Shown here piece by piece: positions 1 to 6,985 of a DNA stretch of 64,000 nucleotides. A program made the translations under genes and the position numbers. This DNA is from DATAZK01 sp963731205 (GTDB lineage: Bacteria; Actinomycetota; Actinomycetes; Frankiales; Frankiaceae): positions 1,736,001 to 1,800,000 of the forward strand of contig CAVSUJ010000002.1 of the NCBI GenBank assembly GCA_963731205.1. Direction: 5' to 3'. Position 1 is the first letter of the stretch. Every line of letters starts with the position of its first letter. The notes under the pieces are model-generated. The model was not told where the DNA came from and did no database searches. It worked only from the letters and a program-made list of their open reading frames with translations.

Positions 1-528
1 CTGCGTGGGGTCCTCGCTCACGAGCTCTCCCACGTCACCAACCGCGACATCCTGATCTCCTCGGTGGCCGGTGCTCTCGCGAGCGTCATCACGTTCCTGG
101 CCAACTTCGCGCAGTTCGCGGCGATCTTCGGTTTCGGTGGACGCAATGACGACGAGGGCGGCGCCAACATCCTCGAGCTGCTCCTGCTGATCGTCCTCGG
201 ACCCATCGCTGCCGCCGTCGTGCAGCTCGCGGTGAGCCGGTCGCGGGAGTACCAGGCCGACGCGTCCGGAGCGCAGCTTTCGGGTGATCCGCTCGGGCTC
301 GCATCGGCGCTCCAGAAGCTCGAGACGGGCACCGCGCAGCTACCGTTGCCGGATACTGCTCAGCTGGCGCCGACGAGTTCGCTGATGATCGCCAACCCCT
401 TCCGGCGCGGCACCTTCGGCGTCGGCAACCTCTTTTCCACCCACCCGCCGATGGACGAGCGCATCCGCCGCCTCGAGGAGATGGCGCGAGCGGGCGGCGC
501 GGGGGCCGGCGGGAACTACCCTCAGTAG
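1..528 (+). CDS. htpX: Zinc metalloprotease HtpX, C-terminal part (5' end outside window)
   Basis: Membrane-bound zinc protease of family M48 that helps clear damaged membrane proteins. The reading frame is open from base 1, so the N-terminus is missing. The zinc motif HELSH lies at visible codons 7-11, and the third ligand is probably the Glu of SREYQAD near codon 83. Two hydrophobic stretches follow the zinc motif (around codons 25-45 and 55-78), as expected for HtpX. The frame ends at a TAG just before the next gene, so the two may be cotranscribed. The family call is secure; only the truncation by the window limits it. Confidence 0.93.
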   Translation: MRGVLAHELSHVTNRDILISSVAGALASVITFLANFAQFAAIFGFGGRNDDEGGANILELLLLIVLGPIAAAVVQLAVSRSREYQADASGAQLSGDPLGLASALQKLETGTAQLPLPDTAQLAPTSSLMIANPFRRGTFGVGNLFSTHPPMDERIRRLEEMARAGGAGAGGNYPQ

Positions 529-530
529 CC

Positions 531-1589
531 GTGACCCAAGATCTCGCGGCCGGCCCGCCCCAAGCGTGTGCCACCGAGGTCGATCCCGACGAGTGCGATT
601 CCAACAAGATCGGCACCCGTCCGGCACGCACCCGAGCCTGGCGCGACGGGAAGGTCGTCGCCGAAGGATTTCCGGTCGCCCAGGTCAGCGACCACCTCGA
701 GGCAGGGGAGATCGTCTGGCTGGATCTGTGCGCGCCGATGGAAAGTGACCTGCACGTCATCGCCGACGAGCTGAACCTGCACACCCTCTCGGTGCAGGAC
801 GCGGTCAGCACCCGCCAGCGGGCGAAGCTCGACCGCTATGCCGACTACCTCTTCCTGAACGCGTACGACGTGTCGCTCGACATGAACAGCGGGGAGCTAC
901 GCACCTCGGAGCTTTCGGCGTTCATCACCAAGTCCGCCCTCGTCACGGTGCAGGACGACGATCGGTTCGACGTCGACGCCCTGGTCGCGCGCTGGGATTC
1001 CAGCCCCGATCTGACCGGCAACGGGGTCTCGTTCCTGCTGCACGGGCTGCTGGACCTGCTCGTCGACGATCACTTCGCCGCCGTCGAATCGCTCGACGAA
1101 GCGATGGAAGAGCTGGAGGACCTGCTCTTCGACGACCGTCCCCGGGGTAGCGAGGTGCAGCGTCGCACCTTCGAGTTGCGCAAGAGCCTGGTGATCCTGC
1201 GCCGCGTCGTGCTGCCGATGCGTGAGGTCGTCAACACCCTGCTGCGCCGCGATCTACACGTGGTCGACGAAGCGATGGCGCCCTACTTCCAGGACGTCTA
1301 CGACCACGTCCTGCGCGCCGCCGAGTGGACCGAGAGCCTGCGCGATCTCATCGCGACGGCGTTGGACACCAACCTGAGCATCCAGAGCAACCGGCTCAAC
1401 CTGGTCATGAAGAAGCTGACCGGATGGGCGGCGGTGATCGCCGTACCGACGGCGATCACCGGCTTCTACGGCCAGAACGTGCCCTACCCCGGGTTCGGAC
1501 GCGAGTGGGGCTTCATCGTCAGCGTCGTCATCCTGCTGGGAACGGCGCTCGCGATCTGGTGGGGCTTCAAGCGACGCGACTGGCTCTGA
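531..1589 (+). CDS. corA: CorA-family divalent cation (Mg2+/Co2+) channel
   Basis: 352-residue membrane protein with a long soluble N-terminal domain and two C-terminal membrane helices (about residues 293-312 and 327-347), the layout of CorA, which lets Mg2+ and related ions into the cell as a pentamer. The signature loop after helix 1 reads YGQN (residues 313-316) instead of the classical YGMN; I recall this form from other actinobacterial CorA-like proteins. The protein ends in a basic KRRDWL-type tail. The GTG start lies two bases after the htpX stop. It converges with the next gene, leaving only 13 bases between stops. Ion specificity cannot be read from the sequence. Confidence 0.9.
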   Translation: MTQDLAAGPPQACATEVDPDECDSNKIGTRPARTRAWRDGKVVAEGFPVAQVSDHLEAGEIVWLDLCAPMESDLHVIADELNLHTLSVQDAVSTRQRAKLDRYADYLFLNAYDVSLDMNSGELRTSELSAFITKSALVTVQDDDRFDVDALVARWDSSPDLTGNGVSFLLHGLLDLLVDDHFAAVESLDEAMEELEDLLFDDRPRGSEVQRRTFELRKSLVILRRVVLPMREVVNTLLRRDLHVVDEAMAPYFQDVYDHVLRAAEWTESLRDLIATALDTNLSIQSNRLNLVMKKLTGWAAVIAVPTAITGFYGQNVPYPGFGREWGFIVSVVILLGTALAIWWGFKRRDWL

Positions 1590-1602
1590 CGTCCGGCTCC
1601 GG

Positions 1603-2094
1603 CTAGCGGTAGTTGACGAACTGCAGCGCCACGTCGAAGTCGCTGTCCTTCAACAACGCGATGACGGCCTGAAGGTCGTCGCGCTTCTTGCCCGAGACGC
1701 GCAACTGGTCGCCCTGGATCTGCGCCTGCACGCCCTTGGGCCCCTCGGCGCGGATCTTCTTCGCGATCGCCTTGGCCTTGTCATCAGGGATGCCCTGCTG
1801 GATGGACGCCGCGATGCGGTACTCCTTGCCCGACACCTGGGGCTCGCCGTGATCGAGCGCCTTCAGCGAGATGCCCCGCTTGATGAGCTTCTCCTTGAAC
1901 ACATCCAGCACCGCACTCGCGCGCTCCTCGGCGTTGGCCTTGATGGTCACGCCGAGCTCGCCCGACCACTCGATCGACGCACCGACCCCGCGGAAGTCGT
2001 AGCGCTGGGAGACCTCCTTCGAAGCCTGGTTCAGCGCGTTGTCGACCTCTTGCCGGTCGATCTTGCTGACGACGTCGAACGACGGATCTGCCAC
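1603..2094 (-). CDS. yajQ: YajQ-family nucleotide-binding protein (UPF0234)
   Basis: 163-residue soluble protein starting MADPSFDVVSKID and containing the conserved YDFRG segment, both typical of YajQ. Members have two ferredoxin-like folds; some bind cyclic di-GMP, and older work reported nucleic-acid binding. The GTG start at 2094 (reverse strand) follows a clear AAGGAG ribosome site with 5-base spacing, which fixes the start. It reads toward corA. A GGDEF-EAL protein lies about 900 bp away, so a cyclic di-GMP link is possible, but that is inference from neighbourhood and family. Confidence 0.93.
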   Translation of the reverse strand: MADPSFDVVSKIDRQEVDNALNQASKEVSQRYDFRGVGASIEWSGELGVTIKANAEERASAVLDVFKEKLIKRGISLKALDHGEPQVSGKEYRIAASIQQGIPDDKAKAIAKKIRAEGPKGVQAQIQGDQLRVSGKKRDDLQAVIALLKDSDFDVALQFVNYR

Positions 2095-2146
2095 GGAAAC
2101 TCCTTCACGCCGGTGATCGCGCTCATTCGCTAGGCTGGGCGATCAC

Positions 2147-2228
2147 GGCAGGTTGCCCGAGTGGTCAAAGGGAGCGGTCTGTAAAACCGCCGGCTCAGCC
2201 TACGTTGGTTCGAACCCAACACCTGCCA
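2147..2228 (+). tRNA. tRNA-Tyr (GTA)
   Basis: Acceptor arms GGCAGGT (2147-2153) and ACCTGCC (2221-2227) pair fully, with discriminator A at 2228. The anticodon loop CTGTAAA gives anticodon GTA. A long variable arm is present, as expected for bacterial tRNA-Tyr. The T arm contains GGTTCGAACCC. The 3' CCA is not encoded (ACG follows). Confidence 0.96.
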
Positions 2229-2527
2229 CGCGTCGCTCTGTCATGCTCGCCGGCTCAGGCGGCCTCGCCCGGACCCGCAATATCTGCCCGGGGGCCCGAG
2301 CCCCCGGACCCCCACGTCCGGGCGTGGCTCAGCCCTTCGGGCTTCGCCGCCCGGCTTTCCTTCTGGTCGTCACTGGGCGGCGGCGGAACTAGATCGGCCG
2401 GATGCCGCAACGCGGATCACCCGCTCGGGTGACTTGTCGGCTGGGCCGAATGGACGAAGACACCTTCAGCTTCGCAGCTCAGTAAGAGCTCCGATCCGCC
2501 AAGAGCCCGCATTACCTGGAGGTCCAC
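2229..2527 (+). other. Gene-poor spacer after tRNA-Tyr
   Basis: No convincing protein gene is visible here. The stretch holds GC-rich inverted repeats, including GGGGGC-CCGA-GCCCCC near 2290-2305 and the terminator-like hairpin at 2318-2363. Its last bases carry the GGAGG ribosome site of the small gene at 2528. No -10/-35 pair for that gene was obvious. Confidence 0.5.
2318..2363 (+). terminator. Probable intrinsic terminator of tRNA-Tyr
   Basis: The outer arms CCGGGCG (2318-2324) and CGCCCGG (2348-2354) enclose an inner hairpin with a TTCG loop (AGCCC-TTCG-GGCT). A pyrimidine-rich tail, CTTTCCTTCT, follows. The T tract is imperfect, so confidence is moderate. Confidence 0.45.
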
Positions 2528-2716
2528 ATGACCGTCGCCCTGCGCCCTGCCACCGTCAAGATGCTGCTCATCGCGGCCGGTGTACTGCTCGGTCTGCTCG
2601 CCATCGTGCTGACCGCGATGCCGCAGACGCACGCCGCTTCGCACGGTGTCCTGCTCGGAGCGACGAAGGTCTCCATCGTCGGAAAGATGCACCCGCTCGG
2701 CGTGCTCTGGCACTGA
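2528..2716 (+). CDS. Small single-pass membrane protein, function unknown
   Basis: 62 residues. A textbook GGAGG site (2518-2522) lies 5 bases before the ATG, which argues that the gene is real. One hydrophobic segment spans about residues 11-30, preceded by a short basic N-terminus (TVALRPATVK). The remainder, about 30 residues, would be a short tail containing HAASHG and ending in GVLWH. The segment could also be a signal peptide, with AHA or HAAS as a possible cleavage region. I do not recognise a family. It lies between tRNA-Tyr and the GGDEF-EAL gene on the same strand, and a strong hairpin follows it. Confidence 0.55.
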   Translation: MTVALRPATVKMLLIAAGVLLGLLAIVLTAMPQTHAASHGVLLGATKVSIVGKMHPLGVLWH

Positions 2717-2746
2717 GCCACTGGCGCTGAGCCACTGGCGCTGAGC
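2714..2746 (+). repeat. Short tandem repeat, 14-bp unit
   Basis: The unit TGAGCCACTGGCGC occurs twice in tandem, plus a partial third copy (TGAGC). The first copy begins with the TGA stop codon of the small gene at 2528-2716. It may simply be a slippage product. Confidence 0.7.
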
Positions 2747-2795
2747 TCCGGCGACCGCCCACCGGCTCGCCGCACAACTCAACAGCTTCACAAGA

Positions 2796-2847
2796 GACGG
2801 GTCGCAGGCCCACGGCAAGCACGTATTTGCCGGGCCTGCGGCCCGTC
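2796..2847 (+). terminator. Long hairpin, probable terminator between the small gene and the GGDEF-EAL gene
   Basis: The arms GACGGGTCGCAGGCC (2796-2810) and GGCCTGCGGCCCGTC (2833-2847) pair over 15 positions with one G-T wobble. An inner CGGCAA/TTGCCG stem extends the pairing. TTACTTGCTT follows, a weak T-rich tail. Being nearly symmetrical it could act on either strand. Confidence 0.55.
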
Positions 2848-2968
2848 TTACTTGCTTGGTGGCCGAACGAATGCGACGTTGTGGATGTTGTAGCTCTGAG
2901 TCAGGCTGAGCAGCAGCCGATCGACCCACGGCCGACACGGTCATTCCAGCTCCGCCACTGGGAGGCGT

Positions 2969-5515
2969 ATGCCGCCAGCCGAGGTGCCGCCGAGAGCAGA
3001 ACGTCGTCGATCTGACGACGTCCGGCGCCTTGCTGTGCTCCTTGCCGCGCTCATCGTCTGCGCGGCCGGCCTGTGGGTGCCGCTGCTGCGCTCTGACGCC
3101 GCCGGTTCACTCAGTGCCGGAATGTCGGCCTGGCACGGGACCGTCCTCGCGATCGGGTTCATCGTGCTGGAAGGCGCGCAGGCCCACGTCGAGGTTCGCC
3201 GGCAGACCTTTTCCATCACCCTTTCCGAAGCGCCTCTGGTCGTCGGCCTCGCGCTCACCTCGCCGCTGGTCCTGCTGCTCGCCCGGGGTCTGGCGATGGT
3301 GGTCTCGGAGATCCAGCACCGAGTCGTAGGCGTCAAGGCCGCCGTCAACATCGCTCTCGTCACGATCGAGAGCGGCGTCGCCCTCCTGCTCTTCCGCGCC
3401 CTGCACGTCGGCGCCATCACCCACCCCGGCAGCTGGCCGGCGGTTTACCTGTCGATCTTCGTGGCCGACACCGTCAGCGCGCTGTTCGTCGCCCTCGCGA
3501 TCACCCTGACGCAGGGCCGTCCGTCGCGTCGCGACCTCGGCCTCTTCCTACCGCCGTACATCATCGGCGGGCTGCTGTCAGCATCGCTGGGACTGCTCGC
3601 GGTCATCGCCCTGCGCGCCGAGCCCGGCTCCGGAGCCCTGCTCGCGATGGTGGGGCTGCTGGTCCTGCTCTCCTACCGGGCGTATGCGGCCCTGTCCCGG
3701 CGCCATGCCACGTTGAGTGAGGTCAATTCCTTCGCCCAGCGGGTGGTCGGCGCCTCCGGCGGCGGAGAGCTGGTCAGCCTGCTGCTGCGGGACGTCACCC
3801 GGCTCCTGGCCGCTGACAGCGCTGTGCTCTGGCTGCGGGACCCGCCGCCCGACGTTCCGCCGGTGCTGCGGCTGTCGGTCGACGCCGACGGCGAGCCGGT
3901 GCCGGTCGAACGTGAGCGTCCCGATCTTGCGGCGCGGGCCGACGCCGGCAAGTCGGTGCTCATCCCGCGGGGCAGCGACGATCCCCTCCTGGACAGCGAG
4001 GGCATTCGTGACGCGGTGCAGGTGCCGCTTCCCGGAGGCGAGCGCGCGATGGGCATGCTCGAGGTCCGTGACCGGCTTGGTGACACGTCGACGTTCGGTG
4101 ACGACGACGCCCGCCTGGCCGAGGCTCTCGCTGCTCACGTCGCGACAGCCCTCCAAAACGACCGGCTGCTCGAGCGATCCGTGTACGACGCGACGCACGA
4201 CGCGCTGACCGGTTTGCCCAACCGCGGCCTACTGACGCACCGGCTGGCGGAAGCGCTGGCCGCCGGCCCGGCTGCGGTGCTGATCGTCGACCTCGACCGC
4301 TTCGGCCAGATCAACGACACCCTGGGCGGTGCGAGCGGTGACGAGGTGCTCGTCCAGGTCGCCCAGCGACTCGTGGCCAACGCATCGCCCGGCGCTACAG
4401 TCGCCCGCGTCGGCAACGACGAATTCGGCATGCTGCTGCCCGGCGTGGAAGAAGTCGGGGAATCACTCGCGCTGGCTCAGGCCGTCCGCGAAAGCTTGCT
4501 GGAGCCGGTCCACGTCTCGGGGCTGGCGCTCGACGGCAGCGGCGCCGTCGGAGTCGCTGTCTCCCCGCTGCACGGACGCGACGCCCAGCTGCTGCTGCGC
4601 CGCGCCGAAGCCGCGCTTCGGCTCGCCAAGGGCGGGGAGCCTCCGGTGCAGTCCTGGCGCGCCAGCCTGGACTCGACCGACCCCCGCCGGCTGGCACTGA
4701 TCGGCGAGCTGCGCCGGGCGCTCGAACGCGATGAACTCGTCCTGCACTACCAGCCGAAGGTCGCCTTGCAGGCCGGTCCGGGCCGCGACAAGTCGGTGGG
4801 TGCGGTGACCGGGGTCGAAGCGCTCGTGCGCTGGCAGCATCCGGTCGAGGACCTGCTGCACGCCGACGAGTTCCTGCCGATGGCCGAGCGCACCGGGCTG
4901 ATCGTTCCGCTCACCGCCGTCGTCATGCGCCTCGCCCTGTCGCAATGCCGGGCCTGGCTGGATGCGGGCCGCCGGATACCGGTGGCGGTCAACCTCTCGG
5001 TACGCGGGCTGCTGGACCCGCAGCTTCCGGCCACCATCGCGCGGCTGCTCTCGACCTACGAGCTCCCGAGCGACATGCTCACCCTGGAGATCACCGAGAG
5101 CTCCGTCATGCGGGACGTCCCGCGCGCCCTGCCGGTACTCGAGCGGCTGGCCCGCTCCGGGATCTCCTTGTCGGTCGACGACTTCGGTACGGGCTACTCG
5201 TCGCTTGCCTATCTGCGCCGGTTGCCCGTCAGCGAGGTCAAGATCGACAAGTCGTTCGTCCAGGACATGGCCGTGGACGAGAGCGATGCGGCGATCGTCG
5301 AGACGATCCTCGGGCTGGCGCGCCACCTCCAGCTGCGGGTAGTCGCCGAGGGGGTCGAGGACGAGCGCACCCGCGACCGCCTCGCGTCGATGGGCTGTGA
5401 CGTCGCCCAGGGTTATCTGTTCAGCCGCCCACTGCCCGCCGAACGCTTCACGACCTGGCTGGCGATGCGTGAGCAACCATTACGCCGTGGGCCGATCCGG
5501 CTCGTGGGAGGCTGA
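2969..5515 (+). CDS. Membrane GAF-GGDEF-EAL protein, likely cyclic di-GMP phosphodiesterase
   Basis: 848 residues. The N-terminal ~245 residues hold several hydrophobic helices (membrane sensor of unknown type). A GAF-like domain spans about 255-400, a GGDEF domain about 405-560 and an EAL domain about 575-835. The EAL motif (EALVRW, from residue 617) and the catalytic surroundings YQPKV, NLSVRG, EITES, DDFGTGYSS, KIDKSF, VAEGVE and QGYLFSRPLP all look intact, so cyclic di-GMP hydrolysis is likely. The GGDEF motif is GNDEF (482-486), and the upstream LGGASGDE replaces the usual GH..GD pattern, so cyclase activity is doubtful; the domain may only sense GTP. The ATG start has GGAGG 3 bases upstream, rather close. 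Confidence 0.9.
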   Translation: MPPAEVPPRAERRRSDDVRRLAVLLAALIVCAAGLWVPLLRSDAAGSLSAGMSAWHGTVLAIGFIVLEGAQAHVEVRRQTFSITLSEAPLVVGLALTSPLVLLLARGLAMVVSEIQHRVVGVKAAVNIALVTIESGVALLLFRALHVGAITHPGSWPAVYLSIFVADTVSALFVALAITLTQGRPSRRDLGLFLPPYIIGGLLSASLGLLAVIALRAEPGSGALLAMVGLLVLLSYRAYAALSRRHATLSEVNSFAQRVVGASGGGELVSLLLRDVTRLLAADSAVLWLRDPPPDVPPVLRLSVDADGEPVPVERERPDLAARADAGKSVLIPRGSDDPLLDSEGIRDAVQVPLPGGERAMGMLEVRDRLGDTSTFGDDDARLAEALAAHVATALQNDRLLERSVYDATHDALTGLPNRGLLTHRLAEALAAGPAAVLIVDLDRFGQINDTLGGASGDEVLVQVAQRLVANASPGATVARVGNDEFGMLLPGVEEVGESLALAQAVRESLLEPVHVSGLALDGSGAVGVAVSPLHGRDAQLLLRRAEAALRLAKGGEPPVQSWRASLDSTDPRRLALIGELRRALERDELVLHYQPKVALQAGPGRDKSVGAVTGVEALVRWQHPVEDLLHADEFLPMAERTGLIVPLTAVVMRLALSQCRAWLDAGRRIPVAVNLSVRGLLDPQLPATIARLLSTYELPSDMLTLEITESSVMRDVPRALPVLERLARSGISLSVDDFGTGYSSLAYLRRLPVSEVKIDKSFVQDMAVDESDAAIVETILGLARHLQLRVVAEGVEDERTRDRLASMGCDVAQGYLFSRPLPAERFTTWLAMREQPLRRGPIRLVGG

Positions 5516-5596
5516 GGTAGGCCGGCGCAGTAGCGCGGCGAGCCGAGCACGGGAATCGCGCACGGGTCGAACGTGTACGCTGGCCTGCGGCATCAT

Positions 5597-5669
5597 GCCC
5601 CTTTAGCTCAGTCGGCAGAGCGTCTCCATGGTAAGGAGAAGGTCTACGGTTCGATTCCGTAAAGGGGCT
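5597..5669 (+). tRNA. tRNA-Thr (GGT)
   Basis: Acceptor arms GCCCCTT (5597-5603) and AAGGGGC (5662-5668), discriminator T at 5669. Anticodon stem TCTCC/GGAGA encloses loop ATGGTAA, giving anticodon GGT. CCA is not encoded. It precedes tRNA-Met and rpmG, as in mycobacteria. Confidence 0.95.
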
Positions 5670-5694
5670 CGAAGCGCCGGTGCTCCGGCTGCCC

Positions 5695-5768
5695 GGCGGA
5701 GTAGCTCAGTTAGGCAGAGCAAGCGGCTCATAATCGCTGTGTCGCCGGTTCAAATCCGGCCTCCGCTA
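5695..5768 (+). tRNA. tRNA-Met (CAT), elongator type
   Basis: Acceptor arms GGCGGAG (5695-5701) and CTCCGCT (5761-5767) pair with one G-T. The anticodon loop CTCATAA gives CAT. The sequence resembles actinobacterial elongator tRNA-Met, and its first acceptor pair is closed, unlike an initiator. A CAT anticodon modified to read Ile (tRNA-Ile2) cannot be fully excluded, but the position next to tRNA-Thr and rpmG favours Met. Confidence 0.93.
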
Positions 5769-5835
5769 CCGGATCGCAAGCGGGTCAAAACCGACCCGAC
5801 CACGAGCAAGACGCGAGTAAGAAGAAGGTGTTCCC

Positions 5836-6003
5836 GTGGCCAAGGCCACTGACGTCCGACCCAAGATCACGATGGCGTGTCAGGTGTGCAAGCACCGCAA
5901 CTACATCACCAAGAAGAACCGGCGGAACGATCCCGACCGTCTCGACCTGAAGAAGTACTGCCCCAACTGCAACGACCACACCGAGCACCGCGAGACCCGC
6001 TAG
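5836..6003 (+). CDS. rpmG: 50S ribosomal protein L33
   Basis: 55-residue protein read from GTG at 5836, preceded by an AAGAAGG ribosome site. Two CxxC pairs (CQVC and CPNC) form the zinc ribbon of the zinc-binding L33 type. L33 sits near the E site of the large subunit. It lies directly between tRNA-Met and the hadA-hadB pair, matching the mycobacterial order. Zinc-type L33 genes often have zinc-free paralogues elsewhere in actinobacteria; none is in this window. Confidence 0.95.
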   Translation: MAKATDVRPKITMACQVCKHRNYITKKNRRNDPDRLDLKKYCPNCNDHTEHRETR

Positions 6004-6032
6004 TTTCAGCTGCTCCCAGCGAAGGGACGAGC

Positions 6033-6494
6033 ATGCCGCTCAACCGGGCCTTCATCGGCCGGGAGTACTCGTTCGAGACGCCGTTCGAGGTGGGCCGCGA
6101 GCTCATCCGCCATTTCGCGTCGGCGATCGGGGATGCGAACCCGATCTATCACGATGTCGAGGCGGCGAAGGCGGCCGGCCACCGCGATCTGGTGGCCCCG
6201 CCGACGTTCCTCACCTCGCTCGGCTTCCGGCGCGGCTCCGGGCCCGTCGGCGATCCGGAGCTCGGTCTGGATTACAGCCTGGTCGTGCACGGGGAGCAGA
6301 AATTCGTGCTGCACCGGCCCGTCTACGCGGGGGATGCGCTCGTCGGGCGCAGCAAGGTCGCTGACATCCGTGACATCGGACGCAACGAGGCGCTGATCAT
6401 GGAGACGAACGTGTACGCGGCCGACGGAGAACACGTCGCCACGGCGACGATGACGACGATCTCGCGCGGCACCGCCGCTCCGAAGGAGGCCTGA
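6033..6494 (+). CDS. hadA: MaoC-like (3R)-hydroxyacyl dehydratase subunit HadA
   Basis: 153 residues, hot-dog fold of the FAS1-like/MaoC N-terminal group. In mycobacteria HadA pairs with HadB to dehydrate 3-hydroxyacyl-ACP during fatty-acid chain extension. The start is the ATG at 6033 after a GAAGGGA ribosome site; upstream in-frame codons belong to the rpmG region. HadA lacks the full catalytic hydratase motif, as family knowledge predicts for the supporting subunit. It sits 3 bases before hadB. Without hadC and other mycolate genes, the pair more likely serves general fatty-acid synthesis or elongation. Confidence 0.9.
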   Translation: MPLNRAFIGREYSFETPFEVGRELIRHFASAIGDANPIYHDVEAAKAAGHRDLVAPPTFLTSLGFRRGSGPVGDPELGLDYSLVVHGEQKFVLHRPVYAGDALVGRSKVADIRDIGRNEALIMETNVYAADGEHVATATMTTISRGTAAPKEA

Positions 6495-6497
6495 GCC

Positions 6498-6938
6498 GTG
6501 CCCGTCAGCTATGACGATGTCGAGGTCGGCACCGAGATCGCTGCTCAGACGTACGGGGTGACCCGCGGCCAGCTCGTGCAGTACGCAGGGGCATCCGGCG
6601 ATTTCAACATCATCCACTGGAACGAGCGGTTCGCGAAGGCCGTCGGGCTTCCTGACGTCATCGCACACGGCATGTTCACCATGGCCACCGCCGCCCGTCT
6701 GGTGACCGATTGGGTCGGCGACCCGGCCGCCGTCGTCGAGTACGGCGTGCGGTTCTCCTCGATGGTTCCGGTCCCCGACGACGACAAGGGCACCTCCCTC
6801 GTCGTCTCCGGCACGGTCGAGGAGAAGCTCGAAGGCAAGCGCGTCAGCATCGGGCTCACGGCCCGGGTCGGCAGTGCTGACGGTGTCGACGGGGCGAAGG
6901 TGCTCACCCAAGCACGCGCCATCGTCCAGCTTTCCTGA
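6498..6938 (+). CDS. hadB: MaoC-like (3R)-hydroxyacyl dehydratase subunit HadB (catalytic)
   Basis: 146 residues. It contains the hydratase-2 motif with the catalytic Asp and His (ASGDFNIIHWNERFAK, residues 31-46) and the following GMFTMA segment, so this is the catalytic half of the HadAB heterodimer. It lies immediately after hadA. In mycobacteria hadC and tRNA-Trp follow; here hadC is missing and a peptidase gene follows. GTG start at 6498. Confidence 0.9.
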   Translation: MPVSYDDVEVGTEIAAQTYGVTRGQLVQYAGASGDFNIIHWNERFAKAVGLPDVIAHGMFTMATAARLVTDWVGDPAAVVEYGVRFSSMVPVPDDDKGTSLVVSGTVEEKLEGKRVSIGLTARVGSADGVDGAKVLTQARAIVQLS

Positions 6939-6985
6939 CCTTTCACCGGATCACTCGCGGCCGCGGGGGGCGCGGGGCCGCACTG

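Noticed and set aside
2153..2392. Open frame covering tRNA-Tyr and its spacer
   Set aside because: It overlaps a clear tRNA gene and a terminator-like hairpin, and its product is low complexity.
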